Part shown: in pieces, positions 49,880-61,726 of the stretch
How positions within the stretch are numbered: the stretch's first letter is position 1
Layout of the letters: the number at the start of each line of letters is the position of its first letter
Assembly: GCA_019914995.1 (NCBI GenBank)
Contig: CM034127.1
Span: 11,098,001 to 11,162,000 of the forward strand
DNA length: 64,000 bases
Direction: 5' to 3'
Source of the DNA: Acanthochlamys bracteata
Taxonomy: Eukaryota; Streptophyta; Magnoliopsida; Pandanales; Velloziaceae
Notes under the pieces: model-generated
What the model saw: the letters and a program-made list of their open reading frames with translations, nothing else
The model's database searches: none
Told to the model about the DNA's origin: nothing
Translations under genes and position numbers: made by a program

Positions 49880-52800
49880 ATGGAACTCAATGTCACGCTT
49901 CCTCGCCTCTCTTTCAAGCCATTACCAGTCAATCTCTCCCTCTCCTTCCCTTTAAATCCACAGCTCTCCATCAACAGAATCAAACTCACTCAATCAACAT
50001 CAGCACTGATGTTATCAAGTGGAAGCAGAAATCAATCCACTAAACTCCCGTTCTTAAGTAGTAGTAGCAATGGTATTCTGAAGTTGCACTATGGTATTGA
50101 ATTACGGCGGAGATTGGGAAATTTGCATCAGACAAAAGTTAGTAGAAGAGGAGAGGGAGAGAGTGGAGTTGGGATAGGTGATGGGGGGATATTGATTGGG
50201 TCGGCTATCACCGTGTTGTTAGCGGTGGCGAATCGGGTTTTATACAAACTTGCACTAGTGCCTATGAAGGAGTACCCCTTCTTCTTGGCTCAGGTCACTA
50301 CTTTCGGGTGAGTATTCAGTATTCTGAGTGTTTATTTTGTTTGATAGGAATTAGTTATTGAGAGTTTTGTTCTATGCATAAGTATGAGGTTCTAGATCTT
50401 TTTAGTGTAAGTATTGTTTCATAAAAGATTTGTTTGCGTGACTTTTGTGCTTAGCTGATTGTCTATAGATGAAGGTTGCTTCAATGTTCAGAATGGTTGG
50501 GGTAGTTTGGATATTTTTTTGGGTTCAGAATTGAGGATGTACATGTAGACGTTGTTGTTAGTAGCCTCGGTAAAGTTAATGGTTTTCTTTAGAGCAGAAC
50601 GATGAAAATGGCCTACGTAGTTCATCCTATCTAGTTAGATAAACAATGAAGTAACATAGAGAGTGCCATCGAGATGATGTTAACAGATTTGATCCCGGTA
50701 CTAAGGCTATAATTGTGAGGTGGATTAGGCATATTTTTGCATTAGCAAGGCCTTGAAATGATCATGGTTGCCCTTTGCAGTATACTTCCTAGTACTTCGC
50801 GTATGCTGGACTCCAACATTGTGTGAATGGTGGAAACTCTGCCGGTTGAGGAGGAATTATATTTGTTCATGACTTATGAAATTCATGTCTACCTAGAGCC
50901 CCGTTGACAAGATAATGTCAGGGCATGACAATGAGCAAAAGAAACATTTAACAACATGAAGCCTCTGCCTAACAATGACCTATCAACTTCTGTTTCAGTG
51001 AAGCTTATTATGGACTGTCAGCACATACAAATTTGCCTGAGTTACGCTACTTAATTAATCTATCCTGTTTTTTTTTTTCTTTTAAAAAATGCTGGCCTCT
51101 ATATGATTGTGCATATTTCAGGTATGTCGCTGTCTACTATTCTATCTTATTGTTCAGATATTCTGCTGGAATAGTAACAAAAAAAATGCTAGCACTTCCA
51201 AAATCTCGGTTTGTGGCCATCGGCATGCTAGAAGCCCTCGGTGTAGCATTGGGGATGTGTGCTGGAGGTAAATGTAGTGGTTGTGCATATAAGATTTTTG
51301 AGTGAAACTTTTTCATGCCCTTTATCACCTTAATAAAAACAAACGCACAGTCTTAAACTTGAATTTGCATGTCCAAGCCTCTTAAGTCAAATTTTAGATG
51401 CATAAATTTTCTTTTGGTAGTTTATAACTTATTTATGTTTCCTGAAAGATATTGTTATATAGGATAAGAATGACGAAAGCTATCTCTTTTAGTATGCTAG
51501 TCATAATTTCTTCTATAGATGGAAATTTTCATTTTTTGTGTTTTATTTCAGCAATGCTTCCTGGACCTGCTATACCTATATTGTCTCAGGTAGTTTCAAA
51601 TTTTGGTCTAGCTCTATCTTTCGTTTGCTGACATTAGTTCCTTTTCTGTTTGCAAATGCTACACATTTTTTTGAAAGACAACAAGCTGTTGTAATCAGTC
51701 ATCAACAATGCCGCTCCAATGTCAAAATTGCTGTTGATGGCTTTTAAAACTCTTTTTTTCTTTTTGTCTTTAAAACTCTAATCTTCTTACTGTTGCCCCT
51801 GGACATATTGCAGACTTTCCTGGTGTGGCAGCTTATACTTTCAATCATAATTTTAAGAAGGAGATACTCTTTGAATCAAATTTTTGGTTGTTCACTTGTG
51901 ACTGCTGGTGTCATTTTAGCTGTGGCGAGGTATGACTCTGTGTGGGACTGATGAATTTACTTGACAGAGGTCTCTGGTGACTGACATATATGCTAAACCA
52001 ACCATTGGAATGAGATGCTTGAGTTGCATATAGGGTCATTATGTTTTTATTAGCTTGAGATCTACTTGTGATTGAAATCTATTCTTATACTAGAACGCTC
52101 TTACCAATATTTATTACTGAAATTACTTTTTCATTACTGCAACACCTTTCCTATCAACACTTGTAGTTAGGTTTAGCACTCCATCAATTTTTTGAACTTC
52201 ATTTTCCTGTCATTTCATGTAACTCATGTCAGTGAGTTATTATGTACAAACTAGTGCTTGACTAGTAAATGCATATCAGCATATTCCTAATAGTGGAAAA
52301 ATGCTTGCACAGCACCTGAAGTTGGTGATTCAACCATTGGAGCTTACTTGCTTTCTCCAACACATAGTGACATACAAATATTGCAAGAAATCATGTAGTT
52401 AATAGTATATACTATTCAATAGGCTATGCTCGTACTCAGTCTTGCCTGAGGCAATATTCTATGTGCTTGATAGTGGGATTGTATAGCTTCAGTTTTGTCT
52501 ATAATTCTTGTAGTGGAGGAGGTGAAGGTCAATTTCTCTCTGAAGTTGAGCTTATCTGGCCAATGTTGATGGTGGCTTCATCTGCATTTCAAGCTGGTGC
52601 TTCTATTCTCAAGGTTGTGATAGCCTTATCTAACTGCTTTCTTTGTATTTGTAAAACAAAAGCCCTAAAGTGGGTGTTTATTGCAGGAGTTTGTTTTTAT
52701 AGATGGTGCAAAGAGACTACAGGTGATACCTACTTATCTTGTTTTCCTTTATAATATTTTTGTAACATGCTTCAATTTATTCACCATATAACACAATAGA

Positions 52801-54074
52801 ATTATATTGTATGCTGTGATTAAACTTACTTACATCCTTCAATTGTATATCTATATGCAGGGAAAGCCACCTGACATTTTTGTTGTCAATTCATTCGGAT
52901 CTGGGTTCCAGGTTATTCTTAAAATCCTGGCTAAGATCTAGTTTTCCTGTTCCTAGGCAGAGAAATATAATAGCTAGTCTTCTATATGAATACATTCTGT
53001 CTTTGTCCTTCTACGTAAATCCCAACAATGCTTTTTTCTACGTAAATCCCTCTTTCTTTAATAGTAGAATTATAATTATGAATTTGACTCACCTATGCAG
53101 TACTCTTGATGCAGGCTATTTTTGTCTTTCTGCTACTTCCATTCCTTTCAAACATGCGAGGGATTCCTTATACTAAACTCCCAGATTACTTAAGCAAGGG
53201 TGCTGCTTGTTTTCTGAATTTGAGCAATCAAAGAACAGGCATGTGTCCGTTTATGAAGCTGAATGTTTTTACTTTTTTCTCCGTTTTCTTCTGGTGCTTA
53301 CATGATAATATTGCATGAAATGTAACTTGAACAGGGCCTACATTTTTCCCTTTAATTTAGTAATCACTATTGCATTTATGCATCTCTTGTGGTCCGATAT
53401 GCGGCTTATTATCATAGTTTCAGTTATATACTACCATTATGAGAAGTACGAGCTGATATGCATATTCTATTTTGGTTTCTAAGAGGAGCGCTAGTTTTAC
53501 TTACAGTGCTTTAAAAAAAAAAAAGACAAAACCTCTGAATTTAACTCTAGCTACTTCAGAATTGGGGATGAACATTGGCATATGTTATGTTTGTTAATTA
53601 GATTTGGATTGACATATACTTTCAATACTGATGCAGATTGTGAAGGAGCTCCGTTATTGCCCCTACTTTTTATATTTTTCAACATGTCCTTCAACATATC
53701 TCTGCTTAATCTGGTGAAGATGTCATCAGCATTGGTATCCTCACTAGCTGTAACTTTAGCAGGTTCCCTCTCTCGCCTTCTCTATACATGTATTTACACG
53801 TATATATCCTGGTATGTTTATTTTCTGCAAAGGGGTTCTTATTAATCAAATGCTTTGCACTTTAGGATTTGGTTTTTCTACTCTAGGCTAACTTTGCCCT
53901 TTCTTTTCTTGTGCAGTGCCCTTATCAATCTATGTTCTCTCTCTCTCATTGCCTTACCTTCCTGAGCCTACTTCCTTGAGTACACGTTTCATCATAGGCA
54001 CAGCAATACTTGTGGGAGGTTTAATACTATACAACATTCCTCAAGGAGCCAGTAAGTCCTCCAAAAGTGATTAA
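49880..54074 (+). CDS. Plastid CRT-like (chloroquine-resistance-transporter-like) thiol transporter, CLT
   Basis: Eleven exons: 49880-50307, 51122-51267, 51552-51589, 51814-51929, 52514-52613, 52687-52722, 52861-52911, 53115-53238, 53637-53762, 53917-54074 by eye (ten listed joins all in phase), giving 440 codons plus TAA. Residues 1 to about 90 are Ser/Arg-rich with few acids, as in a chloroplast transit peptide. The rest is a ten-helix drug/metabolite-transporter fold: ITVLLAVANRVLYKLALVPM, LEALGVALGMCAGAMLPGPA, SIIILRRRYSLNQIFGCSLV, ELIWPMLMVASSAFQAGASI, GAPLLPLLFIFFNMSFNISL and GTAILVGGLILYN are typical of plant CLT proteins. Arabidopsis CLT1-3 export gamma-glutamylcysteine and glutathione from plastids. 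The intron after 53238 begins with GC (CAG|GCATGT), a GC-AG intron; using the next GT instead (53244) would add two residues but has a weak donor. Exon count should be read as ten coding exons. The start is the first ATG in the leader. Confidence 0.88.
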
Positions 54075-56473
54075 TGGATCCCACTAAAGCAAATGAGAAA
54101 ACCTCAGTTATACTCTTTCAAGGGGCATTACTACTTTCTTTGGAAGAATTTAGCAAAGTTGGACTTGGAGAAATAACTGTTCCCACTAACTAATGCCAAT
54201 GGGAGAACTTCAGTGAAACGTTTTTCAGGGGCCATCACTACTTAGGAAAATTTAGCAAACTTGGACACAGATGAATCACACTATTGTTTATAGACATCAA
54301 TGCTCATTTTCTGGAAGGTGAGACCTACCTGTTTAGTCCGTGCATTACCTTTAAACATGTAGACTGCATATTTCATACACATTTCAGGAGGTGACTGTTT
54401 CTGTGTTGCAAAAGTTGAATAGAGAGAAGTGAACCCCGTAGAACTTCCATGTATCCTGGTCTTATGCGTCAACACAAAAGCATCATGATATCGAAGTAAC
54501 ATATGACCATGCCCAAGAGTTTGAACTAACTTGAATTCATTGTTATTATTCTGAACAATTTAGCAATCTGAGTTTTGTACATTGTTTGGATTCATTTTTT
54601 CATGATTACAAGCTGCTACAAAACCAAGCAGCATCCTGTGTTGAATCAACTGATAAACCTTGTGAAACCAATGTTTTTCTTTTCCATAGCAGTGGATGAA
54701 CTTAAGTAGTTCCCTTATGATGAATTCATTTGAGAAGCCATAACCAGGCTGAATCCTCACAAAAATGGAAGTTGGGGAGCTGCTGTACCTGTAACCATGT
54801 TTTGCTACAGAAAATGGAATGGAATTTCATACGCACAAGTCGGCTCAACTAGGGATTTCTTTGCTAGAGTTAGTGTTTGAAAAACTTGCACAAAACTGGG
54901 ACTTAAGGATAGAATGCGACTTCTACTGGAACCACATAGATCACGGGTTCAATTTAGTCGCGACGATCTCCTCCACTGCATCTACTCTTTCCTTCCGGAC
55001 ACCAAATCACGGGGTTGAGCAGTAATAGTTTTATAGGTATCTGCAACGTTTAGATATCTTGGTAAGACAGTGAAGTATGTTGTTCTACTCTGACATTCTT
55101 AAAATACATGAAACAAACGTTGATGACAATGAATATTGCTTGTAGTCACTAATCAAGGTATAGGATAAGCCTCAATGCAAAAATGCTAAGACTATCAATA
55201 TGCGCAGAAAACATATAGAAATTACCGAATGTTTAAGAAACAGAAGTTAGTTTCAATGATTCATTGGCAGAAACAGAAAGCCATTGAGATGACACTCTGA
55301 CAGGTTCTCCAAAAACTTACCCAAAGAAATATGATGAAAGTGAAAGGTTGCTGCAAATTTGAGGGAATTTCATATTCAACTCACTGCAAATGCCACAACT
55401 CATGTACAACATTTCCCTACTTCTGGTGCTTGCTGAACCATTTTCCAGAATAGATGCATAAGATGCAACCACTTCATCCCTCAAAGTTGTGCTTCTTCTT
55501 GTTGCAGTGCAGTCCATATAGTGCCCAAAAAAAAATCGACAACCAAATAGAGAAAGAGGCATGGACCCAGTGGTTCTAGGTATAGAACACAAATGGGATT
55601 AAAAGAATCGATGACCAAATTCAACAACCAAATCATTTCAAATCTGTCAATAATTTGATCAGCACAATGTCTGAAAAACTGTCAACATTTTTCAACTTCT
55701 CCAAATTGATCAACTTCATCCCTATGCATCAAATTCTAGGAAGCCTGAGCTCGTAAAGCACTAAGCTCCACAGAACCACAAGTTACATTCAATATACAGC
55801 GTACATGTCAACTGGGTAGGAGAAACTCCGAAGTTGCCTTCAGAAAAAACCGTTTGCAAGACAGACTGCATTCTCATACTATGTAGGCATAGTACAACAG
55901 TTAGTGGGTCTATCCAACATGAAAGACCAATTCATGGCCTGAACATCTATTTACTTGGACATGGAACAAAAGAAAGCATTTAACCGTATCTTTACTTTTA
56001 CACTCAATATCTCGCGCAGACTTCAGTAAACCCACAAATCGATGGCTAGAAATATTAACCTGCAGAACTGATTCTTGTGCATCCTATTTAGCGATGCACA
56101 TATCATGCTATAATGGAATAGCCTACATACACATAGCAATAAGGAGAAATTGAATAAAGTAAATAAATTAATTATTTGCAAGTAAAAATTGCAGGCAATC
56201 AGTTCCATATATGAATAACAAATTAGTAATAATAATCAAGAAGAGATTTATACTACCACTATAAGTGATTGAAACAGCCAAAGAGGCTGTAAGAAGGTTA
56301 CAATTTCTACAGTTTGACACAATGCAGCTAGCATTATAACTCTATACAAGACCACTCTCCAACCAACTAATCAAGATAAAAAGCGACAAAATAGAAATTG
56401 TTAACAGCCAACAGTATGAGACTGAAATATCAATAAATGTCTTGGAGCTTACCTAAAATTTATCCATCTTCAA
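54075..56473. other. Tail-to-tail intergenic region, CLT / UPF0496
   Basis: No gene recognised. A GC-richer segment at 54900-55020 (GGTTCAATTTAGTCGCGACG and flanks) is open in one plus-strand frame for 68 codons but matches no family I know. The remainder is mixed non-coding DNA and presumably holds both 3'UTRs. Confidence 0.35.
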
Positions 56474-57658
56474 TCATTTTGGATACCTGATAATTCTCTG
56501 CAACACAACAGTTCTTGCCTGTCTGATATCCCTACTACACAGGTCAGCCTGCTCCTCCAAATCCTCAACGCTCTTCATTAATGTCCCCAGCTTCTTCTTA
56601 ATGTCCTCAATTCCAAACCTTACTGCCTCCTCATCACTTAGAGCAAACTCTACATTCTGCAGCAGCGAATCAATCTGCACCTCAAGACTATCAACTAGCA
56701 ACCTTATAGTGTCCAAGTCCTTTATGGCGATAAAAATCCCAGCCTGCATTGAATTGATCAACTCCTTCTCACCCTTTAGTGCATCCTCATAGTTCTTCCA
56801 CAATGAATCAAACCACTTGCCCATCGACCCAAGTGGTATTGATGCAGCAGCAGCAAGCGCAGCTGCCACAGGAGGAGCAGCCATTGCAGCTGCCACAACA
56901 GAGCAGATGAGCACCGCTGCAAATGTGGCAGCAAAGATAATGCTGGAGACCTTGCGCCAGGCCTTCACTTTGCGCAGTCGCTTGTCAAGCTTACGCTTTT
57001 GCTTCTGCAGCTTCTCTAGCATGATCAGCTGCTGCTTGTACACCAATTGAAACATCTGGAAAAACTCTTCAGTAAATGGATCACCTGCCGCCTTGAATTG
57101 CCTGAGCTCTTCAAGAGTCTGGGCATACTTATTCCGAGCATTTCCAGAAGAAGATGGCTGCTGACCAGTAACTGCCTTATCCTTCGCAACTGCATCTTCT
57201 TCATCAAACCGATGAAGGGCAACTTGAATAAGCAACTGAGAGTCGCGTGCACGCTTGAGACACTTTTCCAATGCAGTACAGAAGTCGAGCGTGCATAGAG
57301 AAGTATCAAAATAATCTTCCACAAGATTGAACAGCTCCGGCGTTTTCCATATGTCTTTCTTGCAATCAAGAATGATCTTTACTACTTCCTGGTTCATCTC
57401 AAGAAGGCAACCGGTGACTTCCTTGAGGGAATCGAAAGAGAGAGACCTGACCTCAACGCCAGTGGCCAGTGTTGAAATGGCACGGCTCGTCCGCTGCTGC
57501 AGAACCGTGTCAAAGGTCTGTAGCTCTGGATCAGTCCTGCACGCCGCTTCGTAAGAGCTCAACTCTGCCGCCATGTGCAAAGCACCGCCACCGCCACCAT
57601 CCACACTCGCGGAGGCCTCCCCGCCGCTGCCTGGCCGCTTGCTTGAGCTACCGCCCAT
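56474..57658 (-). CDS. UPF0496 / At14a-like (DUF677) membrane protein
   Basis: A single uninterrupted frame of 394 codons plus TGA. MGGSSSK at the N-terminus is a good N-myristoylation signal, as in Arabidopsis relatives, and is why the ATG at 57658 is preferred over the in-frame ATG at 57688. The family block [39 protein letters not shown], then [20 protein letters not shown] is clear. A coiled-coil-like basic stretch ([20 protein letters not shown]) is followed by a hydrophobic region (about 256-290: [20 protein letters not shown] and an Ala-rich run) that makes one hairpin or two membrane passes. The C-terminal 100 residues are predicted coiled coil ([20 protein letters not shown]). At14a-like proteins sit at the plasma membrane and have been linked to wall-membrane-cytoskeleton contact; biochemical function is unknown. 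No damage seen. Confidence 0.88.
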   Translation of the reverse strand: MGGSSSKRPGSGGEASASVDGGGGGALHMAAELSSYEAACRTDPELQTFDTVLQQRTSRAISTLATGVEVRSLSFDSLKEVTGCLLEMNQEVVKIILDCKKDIWKTPELFNLVEDYFDTSLCTLDFCTALEKCLKRARDSQLLIQVALHRFDEEDAVAKDKAVTGQQPSSSGNARNKYAQTLEELRQFKAAGDPFTEEFFQMFQLVYKQQLIMLEKLQKQKRKLDKRLRKVKAWRKVSSIIFAATFAAVLICSVVAAAMAAPPVAAALAAAASIPLGSMGKWFDSLWKNYEDALKGEKELINSMQAGIFIAIKDLDTIRLLVDSLEVQIDSLLQNVEFALSDEEAVRFGIEDIKKKLGTLMKSVEDLEEQADLCSRDIRQARTVVLQRIIRYPK

Positions 57659-59690
57659 GATTTCTAGCTTGGCTAATTGCAATTCCAATGAAATTCTATG
57701 CTTCCGAAACTCCTGAGAGCGCTTAATCGGAGTTAAATAGGAACAAAATTCAATGAAGTGGAGATGATCCAGATGGAGAAATCTATCAGATTTATCAGGA
57801 AAGACTCAACCTTTCTGCTGTTTCTACAACAGATTTATCACAGGAAACAATTATTAACAAAAGATCAAGACCTTTCCGCACAAGAAATCTGAACAACTGA
57901 TCAACCTGGGAGAATGAAAACCCAGATGGAATTGAATCGATCGACCAACAAAGTTGTTTTCTTGCAATCCGTTTGTGGTTCTTGGAACAAATTCAGCTGA
58001 GATCAAACAATGCAAGAAAGAGAAAAGTTGGAAATTTTGAGGAGATGGATGGATGGATTATAAAATAGCTGAGAGAAAGATAGAAGGATTACTGATATCT
58101 TGTACGCATGAGAAAATTGAAGGTGGTGGTGGTGGAAGGTGGCTAATGGAAAACGCGGGAAGCAATCTCTCCCCAAAATCTATCTCTTCTCTTCAATCGA
58201 TATCTATCTCTTTCGTTCAACAAAAAAAAAAAAAGAAACATCCAATCTTTGTTTCTTGCAAATCTTCAAGCAAAGGAAAAAAATTTTTTTAATCTTTTGT
58301 GTGTGGATGGCTTCTTCGATATGTAAGTAGAAGGAAGAAAGGGAGAAGAAGAAGAGTGAGAGAGACAAAAGCAAGCAAAGAAAGTAAGTAAAAGCAAAGC
58401 AAAACGATTTGTGTTTTACTGAGTTTGGACTTGGGAGGACGGAATGAAAGGGTGAAGAGTGGGGAAGGAAAGAAAAAGAGAGTCAAGCTTCGGACCTCTG
58501 CGTGCTTTCTTGGAAAAACAAGAACCAACTTTTCTTTCGCCAATCATGTTTTACATAATTAATGATTAATTGCTGCTAATTTCAATTTGTTTTAAGATAA
58601 AGATTCTCTTATATGGATTATTATAGTCATTAGCCATGACCAATTTATGTAGTTATTCATTAATCCACATGCATATGTATATTGTTATAGTATATTTACC
58701 AATATTTCCCCACGTTGTACATATGATTTAAATACATATAATTAGGGTTGTATGTATATCCACTTAATTGTTTTTTAATTAATCATTTTAGCATATATTA
58801 ATTCTTCGCAACAATCTTAATTTGATCATTTTTGAAAAACAATACATCCTTTTTCTTTTTAATTAAATCCCATTCTGTTTAATAGCCACAAATGTCGTTG
58901 TCATTACGTAGGGCATGGACCTTTCAACTCTCTTTATGTATGTATGATCATGGCCAGCTGCATCAAGTCTACAAAGTCATTTATTCAAATCAAGCTTCAT
59001 GAAATTACTAGGAAGAAAAATGTTATTAATTGCTGTTCAATCTTCATGAGAGTTTATTTGAAATATTGGACATAATTAAAGAAGCAGGAAGTAGCAAAAG
59101 AGAAGAAACCATAAAAACAGTAACTTGTGAGGACATACAAAAAAGGCTACCGCCACAATTACAGCAAAACATGAATTAAAATAGATGTTTGCTTCTTGTC
59201 TTAAGTTTGTTTGCTGCCGCTAATAATAAACCTCATCCATATACCCACATAATCACCTTCTTACTTTCTTCTTTTTGTCATGGTCTTCTTTGAAAAAGGT
59301 GGAATTGGAATTCTCTTCTAATTATAGATCATGCAGCACACAACAACGAAAAAGAAAACACAAAGGTACCACAGTAGTGTGCACTGCATTTGTATTATAC
59401 AACCAAATTAATGTTGTTGTGCTTGAAAGTAGAAAGTCTTTTACATGCAAGCTAGCGTCTTGCATGACTAAAACAAAACCAAGACAACGTTATAAACAAA
59501 CTCAACTGAAGATAGATAATCCACAGTCTTTATGATTATAACGCTTCTTCTAATCAATCTTCCAGGCTTTCTTCTTTACTCCAGAAAAATATTTCAATAC
59601 CAGATTGTTAACCAAAAACGTTCAAATAATAACGCAGTTAAATAAGGCCTACAACCATATACTGTTTACAAAGAGTAAATAAATAGTAGG
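57659..59690. other. UPF0496 leader/promoter and AT-rich intergenic DNA
   Basis: 57659-58400 is the minus-strand leader and promoter side, with a possible leader-intron acceptor CTCTCAG|GAG at 57712 and a (GGT)n run near 58121-58137. 58400-59690 is AT-rich and shows no gene. Confidence 0.4.
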
Positions 59691-61726
59691 GGCGTTTTAC
59701 GAAGGTGGGCGTTGTTTTGCTAGAAATACGCAACCTGACTGAATCAAACCTGTCGTTGTCCTGGACCAGACCACCACCGAACCAAATTCAGTTACCAAAA
59801 GGTCGGTCCACCAACGCCAGCGAACTCCCTCCAGCAGAGATTCCACACAACGTCAACGCAGACGGTCTCAAAATGTTTCTCAAATGATAGATATCAACTA
59901 TTGCATATGACATCTGTGCATCTTACAGTTGCTTCACTGCTTGGAAATGGCTTGGCCAAACAAGCGTGCAGCATTCTTCAAAGTTTGGAAGAAATCTAAG
60001 CCAAGAATGTACTTATAAAATAGATTCATAGTTTTTCCCAGAGTGAATCTACAGACGTGTTACATAAATGTAAATCGATACAAAAACTTATTTAAATGGT
60101 GTACACTACAAATGAACTAAGTACCATTCTATGAATGAACCAACAGCACCAGCACTCAGCATCAACTGCACTGCATCATTGGAATAGTAATTCAAACAAA
60201 AAAGGCATATTTTTAAATCCGATTCCTGGCCTGTCAATCCAGTTGTTTGGAAACCCAACTAAGATGAAAGTCTGGATTCAGAAATTGGTGTGTTCACTTT
60301 TTCTTCTTCCTTCATTCCAAGTCCCAATTCATATGCTGATGACAACAAGCGACGTACAACTGGGCTATGCATGTCAAATACAATAGAATGTAGCGCTTCA
60401 TATCTTATACCTATGCACTTTGTGGTAAATATTATATATAGAAGAAAAAAAACCCTCATGAATAACCTTCAGAGGTCAATGAATAAAGTCCTTGCTCTGC
60501 AGATGCTGGTGAAGATAATACACGGTGGAAGCTCTGTGGTAATTTGTATCCATGTATGCAACTGGAAAGCTATCTGCAAGTTACTTCAGACGCAGCTAAA
60601 GATGGCACATGTACTCTGTACAACATGCTGCTCAACTGACCTGAATATCTAAAAGAAAACGATAGCAGAATAGAAAGGAGATTTTCTCTGTTCTAATCCC
60701 CTTCCAGCACATCTTTATCTATCTATTGAAGATTGAAATGGGTAATTTACTTCTTTCAGAAGGAACCAAAGCAGTGGTTTCTTTCTCAGAGCCGACATCT
60801 ACAGACCTAGACCTTGAGCCCTGGGAACTTCCTCTCCCTGGTGAACTTCCAGAAAGAGTCCGTTTTGGCATATATCTTGAAGAAAATTCAAGTTAGAAGT
60901 GCTGGGGCATTGCTTAGTACTGGATCCCTGCGAACTTCCACTTTCCTGTGAACATGAAGAAGAGGTCGGCTTTAGTGTGCTTCCTTGACAGGCTTCATGG
61001 AAGGAAGCATTCACATGGATTTATACATGACGACAGGGCGGCTGCACCAGAAGCTGCAGCATTTCCAGAAACTCTGTTCAGCTACCACAACGTTGTCATC
61101 AGTGTTGTCTACTGAACCTATCAAAGATTCATTTCATTGCAAATACTAGAAAAAGATTGAAGTATTAAGGAGTAAATAACTAATGCAAAGAAAGGAGATT
61201 GACTAACTGCTATTGAGAAGTATACAGCAGCTTCGCCCATGCATGTCCCAGTATTCACTAGCTACTACTAACTTGGCATGCCTGTAAGATACAACATTAA
61301 AACATGTGGAACACCCTTTCAGCATATTTCTTGGCACTTAACTGTTACTTCTATGGCCAGAAAACATGAACAGCTTCAGATAATTTCTATGGCAGAACTT
61401 TTAACGGTCACATAATCATTCTGATAGTTTACTTCATACTGTAATTCTGGTGCCAAAAGTAGAATTACATAAACATCAAACAGGACGATTCTTTTGGACG
61501 AAACGTGACAACACCTGTTAATTACACTTGCATATCCTAGTTCTGCATTTAGCAAATAATTATATATACACGCACTTTTACCATATAGTAATCAATTTTC
61601 AACACTTAAGTTTTGCAGATTTTGCTAGTATTATTTCTTTGTGAATATAGTTAAGAGTTCCATGGTACCTTGTTGTGGTAGCTCCACAAGAACGGCCTCA
61701 TCTGACTTGCTAGGTGCCTTGACATC
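59691..61726 (-). other. Downstream region of the NAC gene with coding-like remnants
   Basis: On the minus strand the NAC reading frame stays open past its stop (61726-61669, VKAPSKSDEAVLVELPQQ) up to a GT donor. A phase-compatible segment with an AG acceptor follows at 61117-61011 (SVDNTDDNVVVAEQSFW). Two Ser/Gly/Gln-rich stretches, ESGSSQGSSTK (about 60960) and SGSSPGRGSSQGSRSRS (about 60850), lie in different frames. They suggest that the original protein was longer. Alternatively this is 3'UTR with chance frames. 59691-60700 shows only short frames, including a GC-richer patch at 59730-59880 of unknown nature. Confidence 0.35.

Noticed and set aside
54819-55025. 68-codon open frame and a GGGTTCAATT stretch resembling a tRNA T-loop
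   Set aside because: No acceptor stem, D-arm or anticodon arm can be drawn around it, and the peptide matches nothing known to me.
57659-57688. Ten-residue extension of the UPF0496 protein from an upstream ATG
   Set aside because: It would bury the MGGSSSK myristoylation signal that relatives place at the very N-terminus.
59705-59887. 60-codon GC-richer open frame on the plus strand
   Set aside because: No recognised domain; it lies in the downstream region of the minus-strand NAC gene and both strands look equally open.
60290-60652. 120-codon open frame on the plus strand
   Set aside because: Non-ATG opening, no domain, and Cys/Leu-rich composition typical of chance frames.
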